64,000 bases of DNA from Rhodocyclaceae bacterium (GTDB lineage Bacteria > Pseudomonadota > Gammaproteobacteria > Burkholderiales > Rhodocyclaceae), in assembly GCA_019455325.1 (NCBI GenBank), contig JACFMQ010000001.1, positions 62,001-126,000 on the forward strand. Reading direction: 5' to 3'. The stretch's first letter is position 1. Each line of letters starts with the position of its first letter. This document shows positions 7,298 to 16,884 of the stretch, piece after piece. The notes beneath the pieces were generated by a model that searched no databases, had not been told where the DNA came from, and saw nothing but the letters and a program-made list of their open reading frames with translations. Made by a program: the position numbers and the translations under genes.

Positions 7298-8701
7298 TCA
7301 GGCGATCGCCCTGACGCGTAGCCCGCTGCTCTGAAGGTATTTCAGCAGCAGCCGGTAAACGTCCGGATCGAAGGGCGCTTCGTCTTTCGCTGCGGCGATC
7401 TCCGCCAGCGCCTCGTCGCTGCGCGCCAGCCCGAGATGGCGCCAGCGGTCGACGACGTGAAAATCCTCGATCATGCCGAAGGCGTCGCGCTCGACCAGCG
7501 CCACCGGCCCCGGATACGGCCAGGGCCTGAGCTTCGCCTTGGCCAGCGCGGTCAGCAGGCGGGCGCCGTGGCGCGACGCCGGCTCCTTGCCGACGCAGAC
7601 GCCGCGGCAGTGATGCCCCTTGACGGCCGAGCACGGCTTGCCCGGCCTTTCCGCCTCCAGCCCGAGTAGCGCCGGGCACAGGAAATGCGCCTCGGCCAGC
7701 TTGCGCAGCGCCTGCCGCGCCTCGCGGCGCGTGGCGTAGAGGCCGTACAGGTCGTCGTCCTCGCCGAACGCCGCTTCCTGCGGCGACACCAGTTCCGGCC
7801 GGAAGTCGCCCGGCGCCGCCGCGCGCAGCCGCCAGGCGCACAGCTCCTCGGGAATCGGTTTGCGCCGCCGCTGCAGCAGGATTTCATGCAGGCGGGCGCC
7901 GAATTCGCCGGCCGCGTCGCGCCAGTCGACGCGGCGCACCAGGCTGGCCGGCGGCAGCGCGGCGCGGGCGCCGGCGAACAGCGACAGGACCTTGCTGCGC
8001 AGGTTGCTGGCGCGGCCGACGGCCAGCGTCTCGCCGTCGGCGTCGAGCAGGGCGTAGGCGCCGTGCGCTTCCGGCAGCTCGTCGGCGAGCGCCGGGTCGA
8101 GCTGCGGCGGCAGTTCGACCGGCAGCGTCAGCGCGCCGAGCGCGCCGGCCACGGCGTCGGCGCCCAGCTCCGCGTGCCAGCGCCGCCACAGATCCCAGAG
8201 CACGCGCGCGTCGGCCAGCGCCCGGTGGCGGGCGTCGGCGGCGACGCCGTGGCGTTCGATCAGGGTGTCGAGGTTGTGCCGGTTGTGCTGCGGAAAGAGC
8301 TTGCGCGAGAGCTTCACCGTGCATACGACGCTGGCGCGGAAGTCGATGCCGAGGCGGGCGAATTCGCCCTTTAGGAAGCCGTAGTCGAAGCGCGCGTTGT
8401 GCGCGACGAAGAGCCGGCCGGCCAGCCGCTCGCGCAGCTCGTCGGCGAGCGCGGCGAAGGCCGGCGCGTCGGCGACCATGGCATCGTCGATGCCGGTCAG
8501 GCCGGTGATGAAGGGCGTCACCGGCACGCCCGGATTGACCAGCGCATCCCATTCGCGGACGCCGTGCTCGTCGACCTCGACCAGGCCGATTTCTAGGACG
8601 CGGTCGCGCGCGAAGTTGGCGCCGGTGGTTTCCAGGTCGACGAAGACGAGGGAGCGGGGGGTTGGCGGGGGAGGGGACGTTCGTCCGCTGGTCGTTTCCA
8701 T
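7298..8701 (-). CDS. DEDDh 3'-5' exonuclease fused to a GIY-YIG (UvrC-like) domain
   Basis: The 467-residue protein begins with a DnaQ-like exonuclease domain: VFVDLETTG with the catalytic D-x-E near residue 21, FVAHNARFDYGFL, and HRALADARVLWDLW with the final catalytic residues. From about residue 215 a GIY-YIG-like module follows (HGAYALLDADGETLAVGRASNL), then a region with SAVKGHHCRGVCVGKE resembling Cho/UvrC-type cysteine motifs. In the GIY-YIG core the second motif reads AVG rather than YVG, so nuclease activity of that half is uncertain. Family members are annotated as polymerase III epsilon-like or Cho-type endonucleases and likely act in DNA repair. It is transcribed alone. Confidence 0.8.
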   Translation of the reverse strand: METTSGRTSPPPPTPRSLVFVDLETTGANFARDRVLEIGLVEVDEHGVREWDALVNPGVPVTPFITGLTGIDDAMVADAPAFAALADELRERLAGRLFVAHNARFDYGFLKGEFARLGIDFRASVVCTVKLSRKLFPQHNRHNLDTLIERHGVAADARHRALADARVLWDLWRRWHAELGADAVAGALGALTLPVELPPQLDPALADELPEAHGAYALLDADGETLAVGRASNLRSKVLSLFAGARAALPPASLVRRVDWRDAAGEFGARLHEILLQRRRKPIPEELCAWRLRAAAPGDFRPELVSPQEAAFGEDDDLYGLYATRREARQALRKLAEAHFLCPALLGLEAERPGKPCSAVKGHHCRGVCVGKEPASRHGARLLTALAKAKLRPWPYPGPVALVERDAFGMIEDFHVVDRWRHLGLARSDEALAEIAAAKDEAPFDPDVYRLLLKYLQSSGLRVRAIA

Positions 8702-8756
8702 CGTGGGGGCGGCGGGTCGTGTCGAGGGGAGGGGCGATTGTAGCGGCCGTGCACGG

Positions 8757-8778
8757 AAAAGGGCGGCCGCAGCCGCCC
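8757..8778 (-). terminator. terminator of efp
   Basis: On the minus strand a GGGCGGC-TGCG-GCCGCCC hairpin followed by TTTT lies about 27 bases beyond the efp stop codon. Confidence 0.7.
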
Positions 8779-8804
8779 CTTCGTTCCTGCCGCGGCGGCC
8801 GCGC

Positions 8805-9362
8805 TTACTTGGTGCGGCTGCGGTACTCGTCGGTGCGCGTGTCGATCTCGATCTTGTCGCCGATATCGACGAAGGCCGGTACCGGCAGTTCGAAGCCGGT
8901 GCTGATCTTGGCCGGCTTCATGACCTTGCCCGAGGTGTCGCCCTTGACGGCCGGCTCGGTGTAGATGACCTCGCGGACGACGCTGGTCGGCAGTTCGACC
9001 GAGATCGCCTTGCCGTCGTAGAACACCACTTCGCAGGGCATGCCGTCTTCCAGGTACTTGAGCGCGTCGGTCATGGCCTCGGCTTCGATCTCGAACTGGT
9101 TGTACTCGGCGTCCATGAACACGTACATCGGGTCGGCGAAGTAGGAGTAGGTGACTTCCTTGCGGTCGAGCTGGACGACTTCGAACTTGTCGTCGGCGCG
9201 GTACACCGTCTCGGCGCCGGCGCCGGTGAGCAGGTTCTTCATCTTCATCTTGACGACGGCAGCGTTGCGGCCGGACTTGTTGTATTCGGCCTTGAGCACG
9301 ACCATGGCGTCGCTGCCGACCATGAAGACGTTGCCGGAGCGGAGTTCCTGGGCGGTTTTCAT
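8805..9362 (-). CDS. efp: elongation factor P
   Basis: This 185-residue protein is full-length EF-P, which relieves ribosome stalling at polyproline stretches. The N-terminal KOW-like domain, the OB domains and the C-terminal SYxxR-like end (YRSRTK) are all present. The modification loop is KSGRN with Arg at position 32, the residue that is rhamnosylated in species with EarP, and earP is the next gene upstream on the same strand. The gene starts with ATG at 9362. Confidence 0.97.
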   Translation of the reverse strand: MKTAQELRSGNVFMVGSDAMVVLKAEYNKSGRNAAVVKMKMKNLLTGAGAETVYRADDKFEVVQLDRKEVTYSYFADPMYVFMDAEYNQFEIEAEAMTDALKYLEDGMPCEVVFYDGKAISVELPTSVVREVIYTEPAVKGDTSGKVMKPAKISTGFELPVPAFVDIGDKIEIDTRTDEYRSRTK

Positions 9363-9405
9363 CGGGGTGATCCTGTGAATGTGGGCGGAAAATGGAAACC
9401 CGGCA

Positions 9406-10539
9406 TTATATCGGATCGCGGCAAAAATCCGCCAGTGTTTTCGTCAAATCAGGGAGTTGCGCGAGCCGGTCGCGGAAGAGCAGGGTGTGCGCGGCGATCT
9501 CCGGCAGGTGCCCGGCGAACGCCCGCCACTGGCCGGCGGTGACGCTTTCTGCGTTCCAGGCGTGCCAGAAGGCGCGCAGCGCGTCGTCCGCCGGCGCCGG
9601 CAGGCCGGCGCAGTAGCGGTCGAGGAGGGCGTCGAGCTTGACCCGGTGCGCGTCGTCGTCCTGCGGGTAGATGTGCCAGACGAAGGGCTTGCCGGCCCAG
9701 AGGGCGCGCACCAGCGAATCCTCGCCGCGCACGAAGTTGAGGTCGCAGGCGGCGAGCAGGTCGTCGTAGGCTTCCTGGCGCAGGAAGGGCAGCACGCGCA
9801 GTTCGAGGGCGCCGTCGCGGCAGGTGTCGCCGGGCACCAGCGGCCGGCCGGCGGCCGCCGCCACCGAGGCGAGGACGCGCGAATCGGTGACCAGGCAGCG
9901 CACCGGCCGTTCGCCCGCGCGCCAGGCGCCGAGCAGCGCGGCGACGGCGGCGTTCTCGTAGGCGAAGAGCGAAACGCTCAGGCTGCCGGCGGCCGGCGCG
10001 CCGCCGCGCGCAGCCCACCAGCCGGCGGCGTCGAAGGCCACGTGGCGGGCGAGCAGGTCGCGCTCGCGCAGCAGGCCGGCGCTCCGCGCGTCGAAGCCGG
10101 GGATGAAGAAATGCTTGGTCAGCGGCAGCCGCGGATGCGGCGAGGGCAGGCCGTGGCAGTCGGCGACCCAGGCTTCCGCCGACAGGTATTCGAGGTTGAT
10201 CCAGCGCGGCGGCGGCCGTTGCCGCGCCATGGCCGCGACGTAGTTTTCCGGCAGTTCGCAGGCGAAGGCTTCGACGACCACGTCGGCCGGGTCGGCATCC
10301 GGAAACGGCCGGCGCCAGCGGCGGACGTCGACGCCGGCGCAGCGCTGCGCGTCGCGCGATGCGTCGGCTTCCGGGCAGAGGCGCGCGAAGGCGCCGAGGT
10401 CGTCCACCCACAGGCGCACCGCGACGCCGTGCTCGGCGACGAGCTGCCGCGCCAGGCGCCAGCAGACGCCCACGTCGCCGTAGTTGTCGACGACCGTGCA
10501 GAAGACGTCCCAGCGTTGCGGGCAGGCGGGGGAGGGCAT
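9406..10539 (-). CDS. earP: EF-P arginine 32 rhamnosyltransferase
   Basis: EarP uses dTDP-rhamnose to modify Arg32 of EF-P, and efp lies 43 bases downstream. The 377-residue product shows the family opening [20 protein letters not shown] with the conserved Asp residues of the active site, and the C-terminal [20 protein letters not shown] block typical of the GT-B nucleotide-sugar site. The ATG at 10539 gives the family N-terminus; an ATG further out at 10671 would run into the divergent uvrC gene. Start codons of earP and uvrC are 58 bases apart, so they share a divergent promoter region. Confidence 0.95.
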   Translation of the reverse strand: MPSPACPQRWDVFCTVVDNYGDVGVCWRLARQLVAEHGVAVRLWVDDLGAFARLCPEADASRDAQRCAGVDVRRWRRPFPDADPADVVVEAFACELPENYVAAMARQRPPPRWINLEYLSAEAWVADCHGLPSPHPRLPLTKHFFIPGFDARSAGLLRERDLLARHVAFDAAGWWAARGGAPAAGSLSVSLFAYENAAVAALLGAWRAGERPVRCLVTDSRVLASVAAAAGRPLVPGDTCRDGALELRVLPFLRQEAYDDLLAACDLNFVRGEDSLVRALWAGKPFVWHIYPQDDDAHRVKLDALLDRYCAGLPAPADDALRAFWHAWNAESVTAGQWRAFAGHLPEIAAHTLLFRDRLAQLPDLTKTLADFCRDPI

Positions 10540-10597
10540 GGCGCTGCGTGCTAACATCGAAGGCCGCATCGTACCGCATCGCCGCCGCCCGACCCGC

Positions 10598-12442
10598 ATG
10601 TCCGAAGCCCCCGAGATTCCCGCCGGTTCCGAGCCCGCGCCGCCGTTCGACCACCGGACGCTGCTCGCCACGCTGCCCGAGCTGCCCGGCGTCTACCGCA
10701 TGCTCGACGCCGCCGGCAGCGTGCTCTACGTGGGCAAGGCGAAGGCGCTGAAGAAGCGCGTCGCCTCGTACTTCCGAGAGAACCACCCGAGCCCGCGCAT
10801 CGCGCTGATGGTGCGGCAGATCGCCCGCGTCGAGACGACGGTGACGCGCTCCGAGGCGGAAGCCCTGCTGCTCGAAAACAACCTGATCAAGGGCCTCAAC
10901 CCGCGCTACAACATCCTCTTCCGCGACGACAAGTCCTACCCGTACATCCTGATGACGAAGGACGAGTTCCCGCGCATCGCCTACTACCGCGGCAGCCTCG
11001 ACACCCGGCGCGCGGAGTACTTCGGGCCGTATCCGTCGGCGGTGGCGGTGCGCGACAGCGTGCATCTGCTGCAGCGCATGTTCCGCCTGCGCACCTGCGA
11101 GGATTCGGTGTTCGCCAACCGCTCGCGGCCGTGCCTGCTGCACCAGATCAAGCGCTGCTCCGCGCCCTGCGTCGGCCTGGTCGGGGCCACGGCCTACGCC
11201 GAGGACGTGCAGCTCGCGCGCATGTTCCTGCAGGGGCGGCAGCAGGAGGTGATCAAACGGCTGACCAAGGCCATGGAAGCGGCCTCGGCCGAACTCGCCT
11301 TCGAGCAGGCGGCGCTCTACCGCGACCAGATCCTGTCGCTGCGCCACGTGCAGGAGAAGCAGTACGTCGAGAGCGCGCGCGGCGAGGACGTCGACGTGGT
11401 CGTGGCCGCCGAGGAGGGCGGCATGGTCTGCGTGAACCTGGCCATGGTGCGCGGCGGCCGGCACCTCGGCGACCGGCCGCACTTTCCGGCCGGCGGCGTT
11501 TCCTGTCCGCCCGACGAGGCGCTCGCCGCCTTCCTCGAACAGCACTATCTCGACCATCCGATCCCCGGCAAGATTCTGGTCAACCCGCCGCCGGCCGACG
11601 ACGAGATCGGCGAGGCGCTGGCCGCCATCGCGGGCCGGCCGGTGCCGATCGTCGAGCCGCGGCAGGGCATGCCGCGCATGTGGGTCGAGATGGCCTTGAG
11701 CAACGCCCGCCTGGCGATCACCGCCCGGCGCACGACGCTGTCGCTGCAGGGCAAGCGGCAGCAGGCGCTGGCCGAGGCGCTCGGGCTGGAAGGCGTCGAC
11801 CGCATCGAGTGCTTCGACATCAGCCACACGCAGGGCGAGGCGACGGTCGCCTCCTGCGTGGTCTACGCCGGCAACGGCATGAAGAAGTCGGAATACCGGC
11901 GCTTCAACATCCGCGACATCCAGCCCGGCGACGACTACGCGGCCATGCGCCAGGCCGTGCAGCGGCGCTATGAGAAGGTGGCGGCGGGCGAGAGCGTGGC
12001 GCCGGACCTGATCCTGATCGACGGCGGCAAGGGGCAGGTGGCCGCGGCGGCGGCGATCCTGGAGGAACTCGGTCTCGCGCACCTGCCGATGATCGGCGTC
12101 GCCAAGGGGGAGGCGAGGAAACCGGGCCTGGAAACTTTGATCTTCCCCGACGGCCGCGAGCCGCTACAATTGCCGCCGGAGAACCCCGGGCTGCACCTGA
12201 TCCAGGAAGTCCGCGACGAGGCGCACCGCTTCGCCGTTTCCGGCCACCGCGCGGCGCGCGGCAAGACCCGCCGCACTTCCCGGCTGGAAGAGATCGGCGG
12301 CGTCGGACCGAAGCGGCGCAAGGCGCTGATCGCGCACTTCGGCGGACTGCAGGGCATCGCCGCGGCGAGCGTCGAGCAACTGGCGAGCGTGCCCGGGATC
12401 AGCGACGAACTTGCGGAAAGAATCCACGCGGCACTGCACTGA
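10598..12442 (+). CDS. uvrC: excinuclease ABC subunit C
   Basis: UvrC makes both incisions in nucleotide excision repair. The 614-residue product (close to the E. coli length) has an N-terminal GIY-YIG nuclease domain ([24 protein letters not shown]), a UvrBC-interaction region near residue 210, the RNase H-like C-terminal nuclease ([22 protein letters not shown]) and two helix-hairpin-helix motifs at the end ([24 protein letters not shown]). The ATG at 10598 was chosen because the longer upstream frame overlaps earP. Its stop directly abuts the pgsA ATG. Confidence 0.97.
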   Translation: MSEAPEIPAGSEPAPPFDHRTLLATLPELPGVYRMLDAAGSVLYVGKAKALKKRVASYFRENHPSPRIALMVRQIARVETTVTRSEAEALLLENNLIKGLNPRYNILFRDDKSYPYILMTKDEFPRIAYYRGSLDTRRAEYFGPYPSAVAVRDSVHLLQRMFRLRTCEDSVFANRSRPCLLHQIKRCSAPCVGLVGATAYAEDVQLARMFLQGRQQEVIKRLTKAMEAASAELAFEQAALYRDQILSLRHVQEKQYVESARGEDVDVVVAAEEGGMVCVNLAMVRGGRHLGDRPHFPAGGVSCPPDEALAAFLEQHYLDHPIPGKILVNPPPADDEIGEALAAIAGRPVPIVEPRQGMPRMWVEMALSNARLAITARRTTLSLQGKRQQALAEALGLEGVDRIECFDISHTQGEATVASCVVYAGNGMKKSEYRRFNIRDIQPGDDYAAMRQAVQRRYEKVAAGESVAPDLILIDGGKGQVAAAAAILEELGLAHLPMIGVAKGEARKPGLETLIFPDGREPLQLPPENPGLHLIQEVRDEAHRFAVSGHRAARGKTRRTSRLEEIGGVGPKRRKALIAHFGGLQGIAAASVEQLASVPGISDELAERIHAALH

Positions 12443-13021
12443 ATGCCTTTCAACCTGCCCATCTTCCTCACCTGGCTGCGCATCGTCGCCATCCCGCTGC
12501 TGATCGCCGTGTACTACGTGCCCGACGGCTGGCTCTACGGCCACAGCCGCGACGTCGCCGCCACCGCGCTGTTCTGCGCGGCGGCGATCACCGACTGGTT
12601 CGACGGCTACCTGGCGCGCAAGCTCGACCAGACCTCGGCCTTCGGCGCCTTCCTCGACCCGGTGGCGGACAAGCTGATGGTCGCCGCGGCGCTGATCGTG
12701 CTCGTGCAACTGGGGCGCGTCGATGCGGTCATCGCCACCATCATCATCGGCCGCGAGATCACCATCTCGGCGCTGCGCGAGTGGATGGCGCAGATCGGCG
12801 CACACCGGAGCGTCGCCGTCTCGATGATCGGCAAGATCAAGACGACGGCGCAAATGCTGGCCATTCCGATGCTGCTCTTCCACGCGCCGTTCGCCGGCGT
12901 CGACATGAAGCAGGCCGGCACCTGGCTGATCTACGTGGCGGCGGTGCTGACGCTGTGGTCGATGGGCTACTACATGCGCATGGCCTGGCCGGAGATCGCC
13001 CGGCGGGAGCATCGGCATTGA
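12443..13021 (+). CDS. pgsA: CDP-diacylglycerol-glycerol-3-phosphate 3-phosphatidyltransferase
   Basis: This 192-residue inner-membrane enzyme makes phosphatidylglycerol phosphate, the precursor of phosphatidylglycerol and cardiolipin. The CDP-alcohol phosphotransferase signature D-G-x2-A-R-x8-G-x3-D-x3-D is complete in DGYLARKLDQTSAFGAFLD and the following residues. Several hydrophobic segments surround it. It starts at the base after the uvrC stop, the classical uvrC-pgsA arrangement, and is followed by tRNA-Gly and tRNA-Cys genes as in many proteobacteria. Confidence 0.96.
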   Translation: MPFNLPIFLTWLRIVAIPLLIAVYYVPDGWLYGHSRDVAATALFCAAAITDWFDGYLARKLDQTSAFGAFLDPVADKLMVAAALIVLVQLGRVDAVIATIIIGREITISALREWMAQIGAHRSVAVSMIGKIKTTAQMLAIPMLLFHAPFAGVDMKQAGTWLIYVAAVLTLWSMGYYMRMAWPEIARREHRH

Positions 13022-13044
13022 ACGACGAAATTCCCGGCTTTCGC

Positions 13045-13072
13045 TTGACACCGGAAGATCAGTCCTTATAAT
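13045..13072 (+). promoter_or_regulatory. consensus sigma-70 promoter of the tRNA cluster
   Basis: A perfect TTGACA (13045-13050) and a perfect TATAAT (13067-13072) are 16 bases apart, 17 bases before the mature 5' end of tRNA-Gly. This is a strong stable-RNA promoter. Confidence 0.92.
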
Positions 13073-13089
13073 GCCGAACTTCGCTGAAC

Positions 13090-13165
13090 GCGGCAGTAGC
13101 TCAGTTGGTAGAGCGCAACCTTGCCAAGGTTGAGGTCGAGAGTTCGAGACTCTTCTGCCGCTCCA
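13090..13165 (+). tRNA. glyW: tRNA-Gly (anticodon GCC), first copy
   Basis: The 76-base sequence folds as a cloverleaf with acceptor GCGGCAG/CTGCCGC, anticodon GCC in CTTGCCAAG, T-loop TTCGAGA and an encoded CCA end. An identical copy lies at 13312-13387. Confidence 0.97.
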
Positions 13166-13173
13166 AGAATTCC

Positions 13174-13199
13174 GGGGGAAAGCGGTTCCGCTTTCCCCC
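13174..13199 (+). repeat. perfect inverted repeat between tRNA genes
   Basis: GGGGGAAAGCGG and its exact complement flank a TT loop. It lies between tRNA-Gly and tRNA-Cys and is followed only by TTC, so it may be a processing or partial termination hairpin. Confidence 0.65.
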
Positions 13200-13228
13200 T
13201 TCAGTTCCGGTGTGCGATGCCGGAAAAA

Positions 13229-13302
13229 GGCGCGATAGCAAAGCGGTTATGCACCGGATTGCAAATCCGTGTAGGTCGGTTCGACTCCGGCTCGCGCCTC
13301 CA
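13229..13302 (+). tRNA. cysT: tRNA-Cys (anticodon GCA)
   Basis: A 74-base cloverleaf with acceptor GGCGCGA/TCGCGCC, anticodon GCA in ATTGCAAAT, T-loop GGTTCGACTCC and encoded CCA. It sits between two identical tRNA-Gly genes. Confidence 0.97.
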
Positions 13303-13311
13303 GAGAACATC

Positions 13312-13387
13312 GCGGCAGTAGCTCAGTTGGTAGAGCGCAACCTTGCCAAGGTTGAGGTCGAGAGTTCGAGACTCTTCTGCCGCTCCA
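13312..13387 (+). tRNA. tRNA-Gly (anticodon GCC), second identical copy
   Basis: All 76 bases are identical to the first tRNA-Gly. It is the last housekeeping feature before the T3SS island begins about 70 bases downstream. It may be an ancestral tandem gene or a duplicate created when the island entered. Confidence 0.95.
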
Positions 13388-13401
13388 GATCGTCGGAAAG
13401 T

Positions 13402-13428
13402 AAAAAGGGGGCTTCGTGCCCCCTTTTT
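13402..13428. terminator. bidirectional intrinsic terminator at the island edge
   Basis: AAAAAGGGGGC and GCCCCCTTTTT pair perfectly around a five-base loop. Because A- and T-runs flank the stem it should work for the tRNA cluster on the plus strand and for the converging effector operon on the minus strand. Confidence 0.92.
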
Positions 13429-13455
13429 CGTTGACCGTTGCGCTGCCCTCCGGCG

Positions 13456-15933
13456 TCAATCGTCAAAATAGTCGTCCGGTTTCGTCTCGAAGTGATGACC
13501 GAAGCGCGGCTGCTCGACCATGCGGGCCGAGGCGCCGTCGGGCGCGACGTGGAGCACCACGCGCACCTCGGCCCAACTGCCGGACTTCATGGCCACCGGC
13601 TCGTCGTTGCCGGCCGCATCGGTCTGGATGCCGTGGCTCATGGGAATGTGCATGGTGGCGACCATGCGGAAGCTCCCGTCGGCGTTTTTCTCGATGTCGA
13701 AGTCGAAGTGCCCGGCGCCGTTGATCTGGATCACCGAGCCGTCTTCGAGCTTGAAGGGCGAGTCGTTGCCCATGGCCTTCAGGGCCAGCACCATGTTCGC
13801 GCCGAGTTCCTGGGTCATCAGGCGCGTGAGCGCCTCGGTGGACCGGCCCGCTACCTGCGTCAGCGCGTTCAGCGCCTCGCCCATGGAGGCGTCGTACTGC
13901 TCGTCGGGCATGTCACGGGGCCAGGTGGAGCGCACGGGCGTGCCGCCCTCCAGGCTGGGGCCGCGCACTGACAGCGAGATGCTGGGGCGCTGGATGGCGT
14001 CGATGTAGAACGCCTCGCTGACGGAGAACTGCGTATCCACGCCGTGCACCGGCAGCGTGACCGTTTGCGGCGCCTTGCCGGGCGGGGGCGCCATGTCGAA
14101 GAAGCGGCCCATGTAGGCGTTCTGGGCGTCGTTCAGGTTGATTGTGCTGCTCATGGTGTCGGGGTCGTAGCGCACGCCGAACTGCTCGGCCAGCGCCTGT
14201 TCGTATTCGGGCAGCAGCGGTAGCGGCTCGATGTCCTCGGGGGTCTTCCCTTCGGGCAGCGGCAGACGCTCGCTCAGGCCCGAGAGCACGGCTTCCATGG
14301 TCTTGATCGATTTGAGGACTTCCTGCACGCTCTGGTGGCACTCGGTTCTCGACAGGTGGCCCAGGCCGAAGATGGCCAGGCCGTACTGATTTCCCAGCCC
14401 CTGTACCAAATCCATGCGGGAACCTGCGCGCTCAACCACGGCGTCCTGGCCCTGTGCGCGCAATTGCGCGATGGCGGCGTCCATGATCGGGAAGATGGAC
14501 AGCCTGCGGTTGTCGACGCTCGCGTTCTCGCCGTGCTGGCCCATCCGGCCGAGTTGCAGGGTGCGCTGGAATTCCAGCCCGGCCAGTTCGCGCAACTGGC
14601 GCACCAGGACGTGCGGCGGCACCTCGTTCTCCGCCAGGGTGCGCAGGATGTCCACTGCGCTGCCGACGGCGTTGCGATCCAGGTCGCGCAGGCGCGACAG
14701 GGATTCGGCCTGTGCATCGTTCCTGGACCACGCCAGGCCGTAGCTTCCCAGCTGGGTGCCGGAGCGGCACAGCAGGCCCAGGGTTTCGTCGTCCAGCCGT
14801 TGCAGCGAATCGCGTGTGAGCGGGCCGTCGGGATTGGTCGCCTCGTCGCGCAGCGCGGCCATGGCCTCGCTCACGGCTTCGCGCAACATGGCGTTGGCGT
14901 TCTCGGGGAGGGGCAGGCCGAAGTTGGTTTGCAGCGGCCCCGTGCTCAGGTTCAGCGCGAACAGTTCGCGCCCGATGGCGGCGCGGTCGCCGCTGGCGAT
15001 GGCGGTGCGCAGTTGCGCGATCGGCGGCGACAGCAGGCGCTCCATGCGTGCCTGCGCGTCTTTTTCCACCACCGCATTCAGCAGTTCCAGCATGGCCTGG
15101 CTGCGCTGGAGCTGGCCCGCGTTGAGATCCTTGATCTGCGCCAGCGCCTGCCGCACGTTTTCCGCTTTGCCGCCTTGCGCGGCGCGGTAGAGCGCACCGA
15201 GCATCTTGTCGGACAGGTTCTGCGGGGCGTCTTCCAGCAGGTCGCGGCCGAACATGGCGACGTGGTCGGCCAGCTTGGTGAGCTGCGCGTTCAGGGCGGC
15301 GCCGTCGATCGTGTTGTTGGCGCACAGCGGCCCGATGGCGGTCAGCGGCTCGGCGAAGACGAGTTCGGCCACCCGTTCGCTGACGGCGGTGGAAATCTGC
15401 GTCAGCACGCTTTCGGCCTGCGTGCGCAGTTCCGGCGGCTCGATGCTGGCGAGGATGGCCTGGCGGGCTTCGGGGCTGCCGAGCGCGCCGCTTTTCAGCG
15501 CCGTCACGTCGATTACCGCCAGTTCCGGCAGGTAGGCGGCGAGCGCCTGGGCGCCGCCGGGCAGGCGCGCGAGGTCGCCGCCGGAGCGTTCGGCCAGCCG
15601 CGCCAGCTCCTGGGCGATTTTCTGCTGCGCCCTGGCGTCGCCCGGCGCTGCGGTGAGCTTGCCGAGCAGGTCGCCGACGCGGCGGCTGTTGTCGCGCGCC
15701 TGATCGAGCACGCGCTGCTGCGCGCGCTGTTCGGGGCTGGCCGTGGCGCGGAACACCGTCTTCGACAGGAACTGCCCGAGGCGCTGAAAGAGATTGGGGC
15801 CGCCGGCGCGCGGCGTGGCGCCGGCTTCCGCCTTGAAGCGCAGGTTGCCGACGCGGCCCAGCGGGCCGGATTCCAGGTGTTCGCGTTGGCGGTTCTGGAG
15901 GGCGCTCTGGCCCATGGTCTGAATGCCGGGCAT
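13456..15933 (-). CDS. candidate T3SS effector of unknown function, 825 aa
   Basis: I do not recognise a domain in this protein. It is soluble and largely helical by appearance, with no membrane segment or signal peptide. The N-terminal 100 residues are Gln/Arg rich (QNRQREHLESG) with a hydrophobic patch near FQRLGQFLSKTVF, as expected of a chaperone-bound secretion region. The C-terminal 150 residues look beta-rich (SVIQINGAGHFDFDI, HIPMSHGIQT). It lies 21 bases downstream of a CesT-like chaperone gene and is last in a four-gene unit starting at 19434 behind an ECF-type promoter, next to a phosphoinositide phosphatase effector. That context suggests a translocated effector; the activity is unknown. 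Confidence 0.7.
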   Translation of the reverse strand: MPGIQTMGQSALQNRQREHLESGPLGRVGNLRFKAEAGATPRAGGPNLFQRLGQFLSKTVFRATASPEQRAQQRVLDQARDNSRRVGDLLGKLTAAPGDARAQQKIAQELARLAERSGGDLARLPGGAQALAAYLPELAVIDVTALKSGALGSPEARQAILASIEPPELRTQAESVLTQISTAVSERVAELVFAEPLTAIGPLCANNTIDGAALNAQLTKLADHVAMFGRDLLEDAPQNLSDKMLGALYRAAQGGKAENVRQALAQIKDLNAGQLQRSQAMLELLNAVVEKDAQARMERLLSPPIAQLRTAIASGDRAAIGRELFALNLSTGPLQTNFGLPLPENANAMLREAVSEAMAALRDEATNPDGPLTRDSLQRLDDETLGLLCRSGTQLGSYGLAWSRNDAQAESLSRLRDLDRNAVGSAVDILRTLAENEVPPHVLVRQLRELAGLEFQRTLQLGRMGQHGENASVDNRRLSIFPIMDAAIAQLRAQGQDAVVERAGSRMDLVQGLGNQYGLAIFGLGHLSRTECHQSVQEVLKSIKTMEAVLSGLSERLPLPEGKTPEDIEPLPLLPEYEQALAEQFGVRYDPDTMSSTINLNDAQNAYMGRFFDMAPPPGKAPQTVTLPVHGVDTQFSVSEAFYIDAIQRPSISLSVRGPSLEGGTPVRSTWPRDMPDEQYDASMGEALNALTQVAGRSTEALTRLMTQELGANMVLALKAMGNDSPFKLEDGSVIQINGAGHFDFDIEKNADGSFRMVATMHIPMSHGIQTDAAGNDEPVAMKSGSWAEVRVVLHVAPDGASARMVEQPRFGHHFETKPDDYFDD

Positions 15934-15954
15934 GGTCGATGTTTCCTGTAGGGG

Positions 15955-16401
15955 TCAGGCGCGGATGCCGAAATCCGGCATGGCGGCGTCGCTGGCGGTG
16001 GACGGTGCGGGATCGGCCTGGCGGGTCTGCCAGTGCGTGGCGACGGCGGCCATCGATTCGAAGGTGGCGCGCAGCCAGGCCGTGTCGGCACGCGCCAGTT
16101 CGAGGCGGCGCGACAGCACGAGTTCGCCGCTGACTTCGTCCAGCCCGAGCGTGGCGCCGTCGGTGTCGCGGCCGAAGGCGTTGGCGGCGAGCATCTGCCG
16201 GAACAGTTCGCCGCGCCGGGCGTCGTCGCCGGGCGCCTGCCCGATCACGACGTAGCAGTGCAGCAGGTCGGCGGCCGGGTCGTGTTCCAGATGCAGCGTC
16301 GGGCCGCCATCCACGGCCAGTGCCGCAGTTCCCGATTCGCCCAGCGTCAGGGCGGTGCCGCTTTCCTGCCCGAAGAGGGCGATGAGGCTGAATGCGTCCA
16401 T
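15955..16401 (-). CDS. CesT/Tir-type T3SS chaperone
   Basis: An acidic 148-residue protein with the class I chaperone pattern: an amphipathic N-terminal helix, a beta segment (AALAVDGGPTLHLEHD, LHCYVVIGQAP), a central helix with LFRQMLAANAFG, a second beta segment (GATLGLDE, ELVLSRRLEL) and a C-terminal helix. Such proteins dimerise in the cytosol and keep an effector secretion-competent. The gene ends 21 bases before the 825-residue candidate effector, its likely client. Three other chaperones in the window share the phrase LLAAN or MLAANxF in the central helix. Confidence 0.82.
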   Translation of the reverse strand: MDAFSLIALFGQESGTALTLGESGTAALAVDGGPTLHLEHDPAADLLHCYVVIGQAPGDDARRGELFRQMLAANAFGRDTDGATLGLDEVSGELVLSRRLELARADTAWLRATFESMAAVATHWQTRQADPAPSTASDAAMPDFGIRA

Positions 16402-16417
16402 GGAAATTCCTTTCGGC

Positions 16418-16867
16418 TCAGGCGGTCATCATGCCGAACGGGGGCCGCCCGGCTTCGGGAGAAAGCGCGCCGCCCGGGCGCTGTAGCCGATCCTGCTCGG
16501 TGCGCGCCACGTCGGCGAAGCGTGCCAGCTCGCGCGCCAGTTGCCCGGCGTCCAGCCCCGCCAGCGGCAGCAGGCGGGCCAGCGCGAGCTGGTCGTCGTG
16601 CAGCGACCAGGTGGCGCCCTGGCTGCCTTCCCAGATGTGGTTGGCGGCGAGCAGCCGGCGCAGCACGCCGTCGGCGCCGCCGGCGGGCAGGGCGCCGATC
16701 TGGGCGTAGGCGAGCAGGGCCGGCGGGTGGTTTTCCAGACGCAGGGTCAGTTCCAGCCGGTCGTCGATGCGCAGGCCGCAGGCGCCGCCGGCGTCCAGCG
16801 CCAGTTTGAGTTGCAGCGTGTCGCCGAGGGCGCGCACGAGGGCGTCGGCGTGTTCGCGGGTATCCAT
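16418..16867 (-). CDS. CesT-type T3SS chaperone, likely for the SopB-like effector
   Basis: A 149-residue protein with the same helix-strand layout as other class I chaperones (LKLALDAGGACGLRI, VLRRLLAANHIWEGSQGATWSL, DQLALARLLPLAGLD). It follows the SopB/IpgD-like gene by 17 bases, matching the effector-chaperone pairs SopB-SigE and IpgD-IpgE. The ATG at 16867 is preceded by a GGAG-like site (AAGGAGCG), which decides the start against a longer overlapping frame. The next chaperone gene begins 16 bases after its stop. Confidence 0.82.
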   Translation of the reverse strand: MDTREHADALVRALGDTLQLKLALDAGGACGLRIDDRLELTLRLENHPPALLAYAQIGALPAGGADGVLRRLLAANHIWEGSQGATWSLHDDQLALARLLPLAGLDAGQLARELARFADVARTEQDRLQRPGGALSPEAGRPPFGMMTA

Positions 16868-16884
16868 GAATCGCTCCTTGAAAA

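Noticed and set aside
9449-12082. An 877-codon minus-strand frame across earP and uvrC
   Set aside because: Composition is Arg/Gly/His-rich without motifs, and uvrC and earP are certain on their own frames.
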